From the NCBI GenBank assembly GCA_022822205.1, contig JAJECC010000027.1, positions 1-50,032 of the forward strand: a DNA stretch of 50,032 nucleotides, written 5' to 3'. The notes beneath the pieces were generated by a model. It made no database searches, was not told the DNA's origin, and saw only the letters and a list, made by a program, of their open reading frames with translations. Made by a program: the position numbers and the translations under genes. The stretch comes from Rhodospirillales bacterium (GTDB lineage: Bacteria; Pseudomonadota; Alphaproteobacteria; Rhodospirillales; UBA2165). Below, piece by piece: positions 16,238-26,088 of this stretch; position 1 is the first letter of the stretch; each line of letters starts with the position of its first letter.

Positions 16238-18366
16238 ATGCCGCCCCGCGGCCGGCGGAGCACCCACGGCCGCGCGCCCCGTTCTCCTTGAACCGTCTTG
16301 ACCGAGATTCCGCTCTCGCTAATCCATAGCGCATGCGCACCCTCGCGCCAAAGGTCAAACCGGTCGATGACCAATGCGGCGGTCCGGCATATGCGGCCGC
16401 GTACAGGTACCGTGGCCACCACAATATCGGCGCGCCGGCATTCTTCTTCGAGCGCCAGGCTGTCCCTGACCAGCGCAATCGTCCTTCCGGCTCTGTGGTA
16501 GATGCAGGCCAGCGCGTCGCATACCAGATCGTCGGCCCCGTCGGCCGGCCGCGCCGGCCACGGCGCGGGCGCCTCTCCGATTTGGCCCGCGGCCCGCAGC
16601 CAGACCGAACCGGCAAACCGCGAAGCCCGAACCGAAGACAAGGCGAGCCGGCCATCCTCTCGAACCACGCCGAACAATCGTGCTTCGCCGTCCACCAGGA
16701 GATCGGGGCCGGGTGCCCGGGGGATGGCCAGCACGCCGATCAGGACCAGCGGCACCCCGAGCAGCCGCCATTTTCTTTGCCACAGGCAAAGCCAGATGCC
16801 GCCCGACGCCACGGCAATCAGCGCGATCGTCGAAAAACCGCCGATCCCAAGGCTGGCGCCGGGTAGCGCCGCCATTCGCTCCGCCACATGGATGATGACG
16901 CCAACCCCCCAGCCCATGGCGGCGAGAAAGATGCCGTCCAGGCCCAAGGGCATTGCGATCAAGGCCAGGACCGCGAGGGGCATGACCAAGAATGCGGTCA
17001 ACGGGACCGCAACCAAATTGGCCACGAGTCCCAGCACGGCAATCCGGTTGAAATGGTACACGGCAAATGGGCCCGTCGCCGCGCTCGCGACGATGGTGGT
17101 CAGCACGACGCCGCCGAAATAGAGCGGCAGCCCCCGCCACCACCGCCGGGTCAACGCCCAACGGGCACTCGCCCGGCGGCTGATCCATTCATAGACGGCG
17201 ATCAGGGCGACAACCGCGGCGAAGGACATCTGGAAACTGGCGCTGAGCAGTGCGGCGGGCGTCAGCGCGAGAATGACCAGGGCGGCCCACGCGACCGAGC
17301 GCATCGAGATGCCTTGCCGGTCGAGAACAATCGCCACCAGGACCAGGCCGATCATCAGAAACGCGCGTTGGGTCGGGACCGTCGCACCGGCAAGGAGGGC
17401 ATAGGCAAATGCGCCGATGACCGCGGCGACCGCCGCCCATTTCTTTATGGGATAGGGCAACGCGATGGCGGGGATCAGGGACAGGCCGCCCCGGACGATG
17501 ACGAAAATGAATCCGGCGACCAGACCGATGTGGAGCCCGGAGATCGCCAGCAGGTGGGCAATCCCCGACGCGCGGAACGCCTCGAGGACAGGTTCACGGA
17601 CAATCGTGCGTTGCCCGGTGATCAAAGCGGCCGCGACCGTACCGGCGTCGCCCGGAATGGCGGCCACCACCCGCTGCGTGACCCGCCATCGCAGCCGTTC
17701 GATGGCGGCCGCCAATCGCCACTCTTCCAGGTGCGACTGGACGATCCTGGCGCGCCCCAGGGCGAAACCGACGCCGGCAAGCTCCTGGAAATAGAACTGG
17801 CGCTGCAGGTCGAAGCCGCCCGGCAGAACGGGGGGAGGCGGCGGAGAGAGAACCGCGCGAACCGCGATCCAGTCCCCCGCCGCCAAGGCCGGCTGCGCGC
17901 CCCGGAGACGAACCCGGACCCGCGGCGGCTGCCGGGGCGCCGCCAGGTTTTGGATCCTGACCCGGTCCAGGGTCACGCGCACCCCATCGGGAAACGGCTC
18001 AAGGAGCACGATCCGCCCCTGGAGGCTGGCGGCGCTGCGACTTTCGGCCAGCACCGGGTGCTTGAGACCCAGGGTATGCCATTGAGCGCTCAGGAAACCG
18101 GAAGCGGCAATGAACAGTCCGACGGATAAGAACAGGACAACGGGCCGTCGGCGGCACAGCCAACCGCAGGTGATCGATAACGCACCGGGTCCGAAGGCGA
18201 GCCAGACCGGCGGCTCATCGGGCAGGATGAAATAAAGGCCGATGCCGGCGCCAAACGCCACCGGGACCCACAAGAGCCAACGATCCCGCTCTTCAAGCAG
18301 CGCGTCCCGCGCACCGCCGAGAATGCCGCTTACCAAGGCGGCCGTCCGCTTGTCCTCCCGTGTCAT
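16234..18366 (-). CDS. comEC: ComEC/Rec2 family DNA-uptake channel protein
   Basis: Predicted inner-membrane channel for single-stranded DNA uptake; 710 residues. Several membrane helices at about 25-90 are followed by an OB-like DUF4131 region ([29 protein letters not shown]). The competence domain has the diagnostic [32 protein letters not shown] and [14 protein letters not shown]. The C-terminal ~140 residues ([16 protein letters not shown] ...) are a short soluble tail, without an obvious intact metallo-beta-lactamase active site. The start is uncertain: ATG at 18366 is used, while the frame extends to a TTG at 18438. Tail-to-tail overlap of four bases with lexA. Confidence 0.88.
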   Translation of the reverse strand: MTREDKRTAALVSGILGGARDALLEERDRWLLWVPVAFGAGIGLYFILPDEPPVWLAFGPGALSITCGWLCRRRPVVLFLSVGLFIAASGFLSAQWHTLGLKHPVLAESRSAASLQGRIVLLEPFPDGVRVTLDRVRIQNLAAPRQPPRVRVRLRGAQPALAAGDWIAVRAVLSPPPPPVLPGGFDLQRQFYFQELAGVGFALGRARIVQSHLEEWRLAAAIERLRWRVTQRVVAAIPGDAGTVAAALITGQRTIVREPVLEAFRASGIAHLLAISGLHIGLVAGFIFVIVRGGLSLIPAIALPYPIKKWAAVAAVIGAFAYALLAGATVPTQRAFLMIGLVLVAIVLDRQGISMRSVAWAALVILALTPAALLSASFQMSFAAVVALIAVYEWISRRASARWALTRRWWRGLPLYFGGVVLTTIVASAATGPFAVYHFNRIAVLGLVANLVAVPLTAFLVMPLAVLALIAMPLGLDGIFLAAMGWGVGVIIHVAERMAALPGASLGIGGFSTIALIAVASGGIWLCLWQRKWRLLGVPLVLIGVLAIPRAPGPDLLVDGEARLFGVVREDGRLALSSVRASRFAGSVWLRAAGQIGEAPAPWPARPADGADDLVCDALACIYHRAGRTIALVRDSLALEEECRRADIVVATVPVRGRICRTAALVIDRFDLWREGAHALWISESGISVKTVQGERGARPWVLRRPRGGI

Positions 18367-18456
18367 GGTGCAAGGATGACAGACCAGAACCAAACCTGTA
18401 AACTGCCCGCCTCGTTTTGAATAATTAAATAATATCAATTACTTATGTAGATTTTT
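18367..18456. other. AT-rich divergent spacer between comEC and gltX
   Basis: Bases 18411-18456 are strikingly AT-rich against the GC-rich background, so promoters for both genes probably lie here. No element pair meets consensus well. The gltX ATG has no Shine-Dalgarno sequence in front of it, only a T-run. Confidence 0.5.
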
Positions 18457-19863
18457 ATGGTCGTCACCCGTTTCGCGCCCTCGCCCACGGGCTTCCTTCA
18501 TATCGGCGGCGCCCGTACCGCATTGTTCAACTGGCTGTTCGCCAGACACCATCAGGGCACGTTTCTACTGCGAATTGAGGACACCGACCGGAAGCGTTCC
18601 ACCGACGAGGCCGTCGACGCCATCCTCGGCGGGATGCGCTGGCTGGATCTCACCTGGGATGGGGAGCCGATCTCGCAGTTCGCGCGTAGCGGCCGGCATG
18701 CCGAAATCGCCCGGCAGCTTCTTGACGAAGGCAAGGCCTACCGCTGCTACTGCACGCCCGAGGAACTCGCGGAGATGCGCGACGCGGCGCGGGCGGCGGG
18801 CAGCGCCCGGCTCTATGACGGTCGCTGGCGGGACCGCGATCCCTCGGAAGCGCCCGGCGGCATCGATCCGGTCATTCGCCTGAAGGTGCCCGAGGGGGGC
18901 GAAACAATCATCCAGGACATCATCCAGGGAGAAGTGCGGGTCGGCCACGATCAGCTGGACGACATGATCATGTTGCGGGCCGATGGAACACCGACCTACA
19001 TGCTGGCGGTCGTGGTTGACGACCATGACATGGGCATTACCCACGTCATTCGCGGAGACGACCATCTGACCAACGCCTTCCGTCAGGCCCAGATTTACGC
19101 GTCCTTGGGATGGGAAATGCCGATCATGGCCCACATGCCCCTCCTCCACGGAAGCGACGGCGCAAAGCTCTCCAAGCGCCATGGCGCGCTCGGCGTCGAG
19201 GCCTACCGCGACATGGGCTTTCTCCCCGAGGCGGTAAACAACTACCTTCTCCGATTGGGATGGAGCCACGGCGACGACGAAATCATCAACCGCGACCAAG
19301 CGATCGAGTGGTTTGACATCAAGGATGTCGGCAAGGCCGCCGCCCGCTTCGACATGGACAGGCTGACCAGTCTCAACGGGCACTACATCCGCGAAGCCGG
19401 GGATGACCGGTTGGTCGAACTGATCCTGCCGGGGGTGGAGAACGAACTCGGCGAGTCGGTCGGCGAGGCGGCGCGGCAACGTCTGCTCAATGGAATGTCA
19501 GGCCTTAAGGAACGCGCGAAAAACTCACTGGAACTTATTGAAAATGCGTTATTTTATGTGCGTAGACGCCCACTCGCCTTGAACCCGAAAGCGGCAAAAA
19601 TCCTTGACGCGGAGGGGCGCGGCATGATCGAACATATCCGCCCGCATTTGGCGCAGCTCGAAGACTGGTCGCACGAGGGGATCGAGACCGCGGCGAGAGT
19701 GGCTGCCAAGGCCGCCGACGCCAAATTGGGTGCCGTTGCACAGCCGTTGCGCGCTGCGCTCACCGGTTCCAACGTATCACCGGGAATATTCGAGGTGATG
19801 GAGGTACTGGGCCAGGATGAAACCTTGGGCCGTCTCGACGACGCGCTCGCCGCACAAGATTGA
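18457..19863 (+). CDS. gltX: Glutamyl-tRNA synthetase
   Basis: Charges tRNA-Glu (some alphaproteobacterial copies also charge tRNA-Gln). 468 residues, class I. Nucleotide-binding motifs: the HIGH-like FLHIGGART near the N-terminus, and KLSKRHG as the KMSKS loop around residue 240. Other family segments: [30 protein letters not shown] and [13 protein letters not shown]. Alphaproteobacteria often carry two gltX genes; this window shows one. The ATG at 18457 has no visible ribosome-binding site and lies in an AT-rich region, so leaderless or weakly initiated translation is possible. gltA follows after 33 bases. Confidence 0.96.
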   Translation: MVVTRFAPSPTGFLHIGGARTALFNWLFARHHQGTFLLRIEDTDRKRSTDEAVDAILGGMRWLDLTWDGEPISQFARSGRHAEIARQLLDEGKAYRCYCTPEELAEMRDAARAAGSARLYDGRWRDRDPSEAPGGIDPVIRLKVPEGGETIIQDIIQGEVRVGHDQLDDMIMLRADGTPTYMLAVVVDDHDMGITHVIRGDDHLTNAFRQAQIYASLGWEMPIMAHMPLLHGSDGAKLSKRHGALGVEAYRDMGFLPEAVNNYLLRLGWSHGDDEIINRDQAIEWFDIKDVGKAAARFDMDRLTSLNGHYIREAGDDRLVELILPGVENELGESVGEAARQRLLNGMSGLKERAKNSLELIENALFYVRRRPLALNPKAAKILDAEGRGMIEHIRPHLAQLEDWSHEGIETAARVAAKAADAKLGAVAQPLRAALTGSNVSPGIFEVMEVLGQDETLGRLDDALAAQD

Positions 19864-19896
19864 CGGGACCATTTGCCACCTTGGGGAAGAACGCGC

Positions 19897-21213
19897 ATGA
19901 ATGACCACACTACCACCACCAACCACACCATGACCCTTACCAACAACGAGACCGGCGAGGCGTTCGAGTTGCCGGTGCTCGGCGGGTCGGTTGGTCCCAA
20001 GGTGATCGACGTCCGGCGCCTTTATGGCGATACCGGCTACTTCACCTACGATCCGGGGTTTACCTCGACGGCGAGTTGCGAGTCGACCATCACCTACATC
20101 GACGGCGACGAGGGTATCCTGCTCTATCGGGGATATCCGATCGAGGACTTGGCGGTTCACTGCGACCATATGGAGGTCAGCTACCTCTTACTGTTCGGCG
20201 AGCTCCCCAATGCCGAACAAAAGGCCAAATTCGAGCACGACATTACCTACCACACCATGCTCCACGAGCAGGTGAACCAGTTTTATCGCGGCTTCCGGCG
20301 TGATTCCCATCCCATGGCCATTATGTGCGGCGTCGTCGGCGCGCTCTCGGCGTTCTATCACGACAGTTTGGATATCAACGACCCCTGGCACCGGACGGTG
20401 GCGTCCTACCGGATGATCGCCAAGATTCCGACCATCGCGGCCCACGCATACAAATATGCTATTGGTCAGCCGTTCATCTATCCCGACAACAGCCTTAGCT
20501 ATTCGGAAAATTTCCTCCATATGCTGTTTGCGACACCGGCCGAGGATTACGAGGTCAGCCCCACCCTCGCCCGCGCAATGGACCGGATTTTGATCCTCCA
20601 CGCGGACCATGAGCAGAATGCCTCCACCTCGACCGTGCGGTTGGCCGGCTCAAGCGGGGCCAACCCGTTCGCCTGCATCGCCGCGGGAATCGCCTCCCTC
20701 TGGGGCCCGGCCCACGGCGGCGCCAACGAAGCGGTCCTCAATATGCTCCACGAAATCGGTGATAAGTCGAACATCACGGAGTATGTCAAAAAGGCCAAGG
20801 ACCCGGATGATCCCTTCCGCCTGATGGGCTTCGGTCATCGGGTTTACAAGAGCTTCGACCCCCGCGCCCGGGTGATGCAGCAGACCTGTCATGAGGTCTT
20901 GGAGGAGCTTGGCATTACCGACGAGCCGCTGCTCGAACTGGCCATGGAGTTGGAGAAAATCGCCGTCGAAGACGAGTACTTCGTTGAGCGCAAACTCTAT
21001 CCCAACGTGGATTTCTATTCGGGGATCATTTTCAAGGCCATCGGGATTCCGACCACCATGTTCACGGTGCTGTTCGCCGTTGCCCGGACGGTCGGCTGGA
21101 TTGCCCAGTGGAATGAAATGGTTGAAGATCCGAGCCAGAAAATCGGCCGGCCCCGCCAGCTGTTTACCGGGGCCGCCCGGCGGGACTTCGTCGCCCTCGA
21201 CAAGCGAGCTTAG
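19897..21213 (+). CDS. gltA: Citrate synthase (type II)
   Basis: Condenses oxaloacetate and acetyl-CoA, entering the TCA cycle. 438 residues. Active-site segments: [11 protein letters not shown] (His), [15 protein letters not shown] (His) and [16 protein letters not shown] (Asp). An N-terminal beta-rich domain ([32 protein letters not shown]), as in NADH-regulated hexameric type II enzymes, is present. The ATG at 19897 is preceded by GGGGAAG at good spacing; an upstream in-frame ATG at 19873 adds eight residues and lacks a site. Convergent with lpxB, 14 bases away. Confidence 0.97.
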   Translation: MNDHTTTTNHTMTLTNNETGEAFELPVLGGSVGPKVIDVRRLYGDTGYFTYDPGFTSTASCESTITYIDGDEGILLYRGYPIEDLAVHCDHMEVSYLLLFGELPNAEQKAKFEHDITYHTMLHEQVNQFYRGFRRDSHPMAIMCGVVGALSAFYHDSLDINDPWHRTVASYRMIAKIPTIAAHAYKYAIGQPFIYPDNSLSYSENFLHMLFATPAEDYEVSPTLARAMDRILILHADHEQNASTSTVRLAGSSGANPFACIAAGIASLWGPAHGGANEAVLNMLHEIGDKSNITEYVKKAKDPDDPFRLMGFGHRVYKSFDPRARVMQQTCHEVLEELGITDEPLLELAMELEKIAVEDEYFVERKLYPNVDFYSGIIFKAIGIPTTMFTVLFAVARTVGWIAQWNEMVEDPSQKIGRPRQLFTGAARRDFVALDKRA

Positions 21214-21227
21214 ACCGCGTTTCCGGA

Positions 21228-22382
21228 CTATTTTCCTGCGATGACGTCGAGCACCGCCCGGCCCGCCCGCCGGCTCGGCGGGTCCCCGTCCGGGTTCAAT
21301 CGTGAGATCGCGTTCTGCATGCCCTTGACCTGATCCCGGGCCGCATTCGGGTCAGTGAGCAAGCGTTCCGCCGCTGACGCCAGGTTTCCCGGCGTACAGG
21401 CCTCAAAGACGAATTCGGGCACCACTTCCCGGTCATTCATGAGATTCACCAGATTAGCAAATCGGATTCGAACCATCCGGCGGGTCAGCCAAGCCGTAAT
21501 CGGGTTCGTCTTGTAGGCCGTAACGGTTGGCAGCCGGGCGGCAGCCAACTCAAGGGCAACCGAACCGGACGCCGCAATCGCGACGTGAGCCGCGGCAAAA
21601 GCACCATATTTCTCGCTGCCATCCACGATGATCGGCTGGAGAGGCCAGCCGCGCGCGCCCGCAGATACCATGTCGCCAACGCTCTCAAGCGTGGGCAAAA
21701 TCACCCGAAGTCCGGGAATGTGCCCCGCAAGCCGCTCGATGGCCTGGCCGAAAATGGGCATGTGACGAGCCACTTCAGTGCCTCGGCTGCCCGGCAGGAC
21801 ACAAATGACCGGGGCTTCCGGGGCAATCCCGTGCGCTTGTCGAAACCCGGGCCCATTGCCGCTATTTGCCCCACTCTCCACGACCGGATGGCCGACAAAC
21901 GTGCAGGAAAGGCCCTCGCGCTCGAAATACGGCGGCTCAAACGGATACAGCACCAGAAGATGATCGGCCAAGCGGGCGATTTTCTTGGCCCGCCCGGGCT
22001 TCCACGCCCAGACGGTCGGAGCGACAAAGTGCACGATCGGAATGCCGGCGCCGCGAAGCTTCTTTGCCACCCGCAGGCAGAAATCGGGGGCATCGATGGT
22101 GACAACGACGTCCGGCTGCCGTGCTCGTATATCCGCGGCGGTTCGCCGGATTAGTGAAAGAATTCGCGGTATGCGCGGAACCACCTCAGCCAATCCCATT
22201 ACCGACAATTCCGATAACGGCACCAGACTGTCCAAGCCCTGGGCAGTCATTTGCTCTCCGCCAATCCCCACAAATCGCGCCGCCCCTTGCGTTTGGCGGC
22301 TAATTTCGGCCATCAACGGGGCCCCAAGGGCATCACCCGACGGCTCACCCGCGATAATGTAGATGAGGGGCCGTTCCGCCAC
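21228..22382 (-). CDS. lpxB: Lipid-A-disaccharide synthase
   Basis: Glycosyltransferase (GT19) that joins UDP-2,3-diacylglucosamine to lipid X to make the lipid A disaccharide; a peripheral inner-membrane enzyme. 384 residues. Diagnostic: YIIAGEPSGDALGAPLM, GIGGEQMTAQGL, SVMGLAEVVPRI, DAPDFCLRVAKKL and HFVAPTVWAWKPGRAKKI. The GTG start at 22382 lies 3 bases past the lpxI stop. It is the last gene of the long minus-strand envelope cluster. Confidence 0.96.
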   Translation of the reverse strand: MAERPLIYIIAGEPSGDALGAPLMAEISRQTQGAARFVGIGGEQMTAQGLDSLVPLSELSVMGLAEVVPRIPRILSLIRRTAADIRARQPDVVVTIDAPDFCLRVAKKLRGAGIPIVHFVAPTVWAWKPGRAKKIARLADHLLVLYPFEPPYFEREGLSCTFVGHPVVESGANSGNGPGFRQAHGIAPEAPVICVLPGSRGTEVARHMPIFGQAIERLAGHIPGLRVILPTLESVGDMVSAGARGWPLQPIIVDGSEKYGAFAAAHVAIAASGSVALELAAARLPTVTAYKTNPITAWLTRRMVRIRFANLVNLMNDREVVPEFVFEACTPGNLASAAERLLTDPNAARDQVKGMQNAISRLNPDGDPPSRRAGRAVLDVIAGK

Positions 22383-22385
22383 CGC

Positions 22386-23210
22386 TCAGGTGTCCGTCCC
22401 GGGCGCAACGCCGAGGACAAAGACGCCGCGGTGATCGGCTCGACGAACGACTTCGAGCCGTTTGAGGATCAACGACCGCCCGGCTTCGACGGCGACACCC
22501 TCGAGGCCGGCCAGGTCAACTTCCGTAATGGTATCCGGCCCGATCGTCGGCAAATCAACTCGCCGGTCCTGTCCGGGTTTGGACATCTTCACGAGGACTC
22601 CCGACCTCCCGCCGTCCACGGGCGCACACCGGGCGACCAGCGCCGCGGTCCCGGCTTCGTCCTCGGTGCCCAGGACTTCACCCGCCCGTACAATCACAGC
22701 CTGCCCCAAGTCCTGCGCACCCAATTGCCGCGCGGCCGCAATGCCGATCTCTATATCGGCCAGCGCCCGGGAAGCCGGCTCGCGCCGCCCCAATACGCCC
22801 CGCGGGGCCAACAGATCGGCCACGACTTGATCGGCGCCGATGACGCGAAAGCCGTAATCCTCGAAGCCCCGGGACACGCGGCGCAGCAAACTATCGTCAC
22901 CCGAAGCCAGGCCGCCGATCTTCAGCAGCAGCGCCGCCGAGCGTCGGTCCATCATGATATCCTTGAGTGCCGGCCGCCGTACCCGGCCCGCCATTACGAT
23001 CTCGGCGACATTCTGTTCCAACAAGGTATCTAGGATGTCGGCCAACCGGTTCATCCGGTGAATTCCGTGCGGTACGTCATCATCGAGAGAAAAATCGAAG
23101 TGATCTTCAAGGGCGACGACATAGAAGGGGCGTCCGCTTTCGCGGCAGGCTTCGATGACCAGCTTGGGAAGGTCTCCCCCTCCCGCGATGATGCCGAGTT
23201 TAGGCTGCAT
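22386..23210 (-). CDS. lpxI: UDP-2,3-diacylglucosamine pyrophosphatase LpxI
   Basis: Hydrolyses UDP-2,3-diacylglucosamine to lipid X and UMP. This is the alphaproteobacterial replacement for LpxH (formerly DUF1009). 274 residues. Features: N-terminal MQPKLGIIAGGGDLP, then EIVMAGRVRRPALKD, GDDSLLRRV, DLLAPRGVLG, and the C-terminal catalytic domain with VLVKMSKPGQDRRVDLPTIGP and GVAVEAGRSLILKR. The ATG at 23210 overlaps lpxA by 11 bases; an earlier in-frame start would extend further into lpxA and lacks homology. Confidence 0.94.
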   Translation of the reverse strand: MQPKLGIIAGGGDLPKLVIEACRESGRPFYVVALEDHFDFSLDDDVPHGIHRMNRLADILDTLLEQNVAEIVMAGRVRRPALKDIMMDRRSAALLLKIGGLASGDDSLLRRVSRGFEDYGFRVIGADQVVADLLAPRGVLGRREPASRALADIEIGIAAARQLGAQDLGQAVIVRAGEVLGTEDEAGTAALVARCAPVDGGRSGVLVKMSKPGQDRRVDLPTIGPDTITEVDLAGLEGVAVEAGRSLILKRLEVVRRADHRGVFVLGVAPGTDT

Positions 23211-24000
23211 CCTCGAACAGGGGCTGACAGATCGCCCGGGCCGAATCGACACCAATAAATCTGACGATCTCCATCACCGGCTCGACATGACTGAAGAGAT
23301 CCGCCACATCGGTCACCCGCTCCGACTGGGTGCCCTCCTGAGCGAAGATCAGCCGGTAGGCCCGGCGGAGATCGTGAATAACCTCTCTGGAAAAATCCCG
23401 CCGCTTGAGCCCGACGAGGTTCAGACCGGAGAGATGGCCGCGGTTTCCGACGACCGAGCCGTAGGGAATAACATCGTTCCCGACCCCGGTCATGCCCCCG
23501 ATCATGGCGTGCCGGCCGATACGGACAAATTGATGCACGGCCGAAAGTCCCCCGACGATGGCCCAGTCGCCGATTTCCACATGTCCGGCGAGGGTCGCGT
23601 TATTGACCAGGATGACGTTGTTGCCGATCTGGCAGTCATGAGCCACGTGCGCCGCCACCATAAACAGGCAGCCGTCTCCGATGCGGGTCACCATCCCGCC
23701 GCCCTCGGTTCCGGGGTTCATGGTGACGTGCTCGCGGATGACGTTATTCGTGCCGATTTCCAGGGACGATTTCTCGCCCTTGTACTTCAGGTCCTGCGGC
23801 TGGTGGCCGATCGATGCAAAAGGATAGACCTGTGTACCGTCCCCGAGACGCGTCCGGCCGGTAACCACCACATGCGATCCCAATCGCACACCGTCACCAA
23901 GCACCACGTCCGGCCCGATACACGAGTACGGACCAATTTCAGCGTCCGCTCCGATTTGGGCGCCGTCCTCTATGAGCGCTGTTGGGTGAACGCCGGGCAT
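23200..24000 (-). CDS. lpxA: UDP-N-acetylglucosamine O-acyltransferase
   Basis: First step of lipid A synthesis: moves 3-hydroxyacyl from ACP to UDP-GlcNAc. 266 residues. A left-handed beta-helix of hexapeptide repeats begins at VHPTALIEDGAQIGADAEIGP. The catalytic base is His121 in AAHVAHDC. FASIGHQPQDLKYKGE and NVIREHVTMNPGTEGGG are LpxA-specific. The C-terminal helical domain ends in CQPLFEDAA. It starts directly after the fabZ stop and overlaps lpxI. Confidence 0.97.
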   Translation of the reverse strand: MPGVHPTALIEDGAQIGADAEIGPYSCIGPDVVLGDGVRLGSHVVVTGRTRLGDGTQVYPFASIGHQPQDLKYKGEKSSLEIGTNNVIREHVTMNPGTEGGGMVTRIGDGCLFMVAAHVAHDCQIGNNVILVNNATLAGHVEIGDWAIVGGLSAVHQFVRIGRHAMIGGMTGVGNDVIPYGSVVGNRGHLSGLNLVGLKRRDFSREVIHDLRRAYRLIFAQEGTQSERVTDVADLFSHVEPVMEIVRFIGVDSARAICQPLFEDAA

Positions 24001-24468
24001 TTAATTGTCCATTATCATGGCGGTGAAGGTCGCCTCGGCGACCAGATGGCCATCGACTTTGCCTTCTCCGGCGAATTTCCAGACCGGCCCCCGGTGCTGT
24101 TTGGCCTCGACGTGTACCTCCAATTGGTCGCCCGGCACGACCGGCTTGCGGAATCGCGCGGAATCGATGGACATGAAGTAAACCAATTTGCCCTCTAATT
24201 CCTCCCCGATACTCCAGACAATGAGCGCCGCCGCGGTTTGCGCCATGCTCTCAATGATCATGACGCCGGGCATGACCGGCCGCTCCGGGAAATGGCCGGG
24301 AAAATAGGGTTCGTTCGCGGTCACGTTCTTGATACCGGTTGCACTGGTCTGCGGGACCACATCCACAATTCTATCGACCAACAGCATGGGATACCTGTGG
24401 GGAAGAATCCGCATGATGTCCTCGATATTCAGAACCGTATCGGTGACCTGCTTGTTTTCCGAATCCAT
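24001..24468 (-). CDS. fabZ: 3-hydroxyacyl-ACP dehydratase FabZ
   Basis: Dehydrates 3-hydroxyacyl-ACP in fatty acid elongation. It competes with LpxA for the same substrate, which is why the genes are kept together. 155 residues, hot-dog fold. Catalytic His59 in [13 protein letters not shown] and Glu73 in IIESMAQ; the N-terminal [13 protein letters not shown] is typical. Starts 3 bases after the lpxD stop. Confidence 0.97.
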   Translation of the reverse strand: MDSENKQVTDTVLNIEDIMRILPHRYPMLLVDRIVDVVPQTSATGIKNVTANEPYFPGHFPERPVMPGVMIIESMAQTAAALIVWSIGEELEGKLVYFMSIDSARFRKPVVPGDQLEVHVEAKQHRGPVWKFAGEGKVDGHLVAEATFTAMIMDN

Positions 24469-24471
24469 TCG

Positions 24472-25497
24472 CTAGTGACCCTCATCTCCCTTGAGCAACC
24501 GGTTCAGCCGCGCCAACTTCCGCCAAAAACTCTTGGATTCCTCGGCGGGAAAGCCAACGACCGTTTGGCCTGCCGGCACATCCTTGGTTACACCCGACTG
24601 TGCCGCGATTCGGGCCCCCGGTCCAATGTGCAAGTGACCGCTAATTCCAGCTTGCCCACCGATCATGACGAAGTCTTCCAATCGAACGGAACCCGACGTG
24701 CCGACTTGGCCTGCAATCAGGCAATGCCCGCCAATTTGGACGTTATGTGCGATATGTACGAGATTATCAATCTTCGTTCCCGCCCCAATCACGGTATCCG
24801 GACCGGCGCCGCGATCGATGGCCGTATTTGCGCCAATCTCCACGTCATCACCGATGAGCACCCGGCCGAGTTGCGGGACCTTTTCGTGTCCGCCCGCTCC
24901 CGGCGCAAAACCAAACCCGTCTTGACCGACCCTGACCCCGGGGTGGATGCGCACCGCCTCTCCAATTAGACAGTAGGCAAGGGTGACATTGGACCCGACA
25001 ACACAATTTTTTCCGACGACAACGCCCGGTGCGATAACCGTATTCGCGCCCACCAGGGTTCCGTCTCCGATTTCCGCCCCTGGCCCGACAACCGCACCGG
25101 GATGGATTCTGACGCCGGCACCCAATTTGGCCGTGGGGTCGATATGAGCGTGCTTGGAGATTTCCGGAGATCCGTGCTCGGGCGGGTAAAACGCCTGGGC
25201 GATCAGGGCGAAGGCACGATAGGGAGCCTCCGAAATCAAAAGCGCCGCACCGGCCGGGGCGCGGCCCACGAGATCGGGTGCCAAGACAATCGCACCCGCG
25301 CCGCTCCGTTCAAACTCCCCGACATAGCGCCGGTTGTCGATAAAGCTCACCGCTTCCGGTCCCGCAGACGTCAATGGGCCGACATCGTTGAATTTCGCGG
25401 TCTCTAAATCGTCACCGCGAACCTCGCACCCCGAGACGTCGGCAAGTTCGGTTAACGAAAAACTCCCCGCGGATTTGAAGAACCGTGGATCGGCCAT
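24472..25497 (-). CDS. lpxD: UDP-3-O-acylglucosamine N-acyltransferase
   Basis: Adds the second, N-linked hydroxyacyl chain in lipid A synthesis. 341 residues. N-terminal uridine-binding domain ([21 protein letters not shown]), then a left-handed beta-helix with many hexapeptide repeats from about residue 105 ([20 protein letters not shown]). The active-site segment is [20 protein letters not shown], with the catalytic His in HIAHN. C-terminal helix ([17 protein letters not shown]). The ATG at 25497 directly abuts the ompH stop. Confidence 0.97.
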   Translation of the reverse strand: MADPRFFKSAGSFSLTELADVSGCEVRGDDLETAKFNDVGPLTSAGPEAVSFIDNRRYVGEFERSGAGAIVLAPDLVGRAPAGAALLISEAPYRAFALIAQAFYPPEHGSPEISKHAHIDPTAKLGAGVRIHPGAVVGPGAEIGDGTLVGANTVIAPGVVVGKNCVVGSNVTLAYCLIGEAVRIHPGVRVGQDGFGFAPGAGGHEKVPQLGRVLIGDDVEIGANTAIDRGAGPDTVIGAGTKIDNLVHIAHNVQIGGHCLIAGQVGTSGSVRLEDFVMIGGQAGISGHLHIGPGARIAAQSGVTKDVPAGQTVVGFPAEESKSFWRKLARLNRLLKGDEGH

Positions 25498-26088
25498 CTA
25501 TTTCTGGCCGGTGGCGGAGTCCGTGAGCTGATAGGATGGAACGTTTTGATCCAACAACTTGATCACCTCGGCCGTAATGTCCAATGGCCGCTCGAAAAAT
25601 ACCAGTTCCCGCCGGCTGAGGATCAGAAGATACCTATTTGCCCGAGCATAGGTCCGGACTGCCTTGTTGAGTTCTGCCTGGAAAGCCTTCAACGCCTGTC
25701 CCCGCATGGCGTTCAACCTTTGGCTTCGCGCATTCGCCTCCCGCCGGAATTTCGCCGTCCGCTGGCGCAAGTCCTCGCGGCCCCTTGTATAGGCTTCGGG
25801 CGCGACGATCACACGCTGCCGTTCGAGTTCGTCGGCAGCTTTTCGCAACTCGGCTTCCTCCGCCTTCACTTCATCTCCGAGTTTGGTCCGTAATTCGGCG
25901 ATTTGGCGGTCCATATCCTGGGTCATCTTCGACTGTCGGCGGATGACCTCGATATCGAGAATACCGATTTGGCCCTCCCGGGCATCGGGTTCAGGCTGCC
26001 CCTGAGCGACGGCCGTGTCCATTCCACCCAATACCAGAAACGCGGCAACCGGCAGGGCAAGGATAGAGAGATTTCTGAGTGGCTTCAT
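25498..26088 (-). CDS. OmpH/Skp-like periplasmic chaperone
   Basis: 196 residues with an N-terminal signal peptide (cleavage likely after DTAVAQ, near residue 29). The mature part begins with IGILDIEVIRRQSKMTQDM, followed by a long Glu/Lys/Arg/Ala-rich coiled coil (about 60-150), the tentacle region of Skp trimers. It ends with the RYLLILSRRELVFFERPLDITAEVIKLLD segment seen in OmpH proteins. Skp holds unfolded outer-membrane proteins for delivery to BamA, whose gene is immediately upstream with a one-base stop/start overlap (TAATG). Confidence 0.9.
   Translation of the reverse strand: MKPLRNLSILALPVAAFLVLGGMDTAVAQGQPEPDAREGQIGILDIEVIRRQSKMTQDMDRQIAELRTKLGDEVKAEEAELRKAADELERQRVIVAPEAYTRGREDLRQRTAKFRREANARSQRLNAMRGQALKAFQAELNKAVRTYARANRYLLILSRRELVFFERPLDITAEVIKLLDQNVPSYQLTDSATGQK

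Noticed and set aside
16888..18129. A 413-codon open frame on the plus strand
   Set aside because: Antisense shadow of the comEC membrane region; rich in Asp, Gln, Arg and Gly with no domain.
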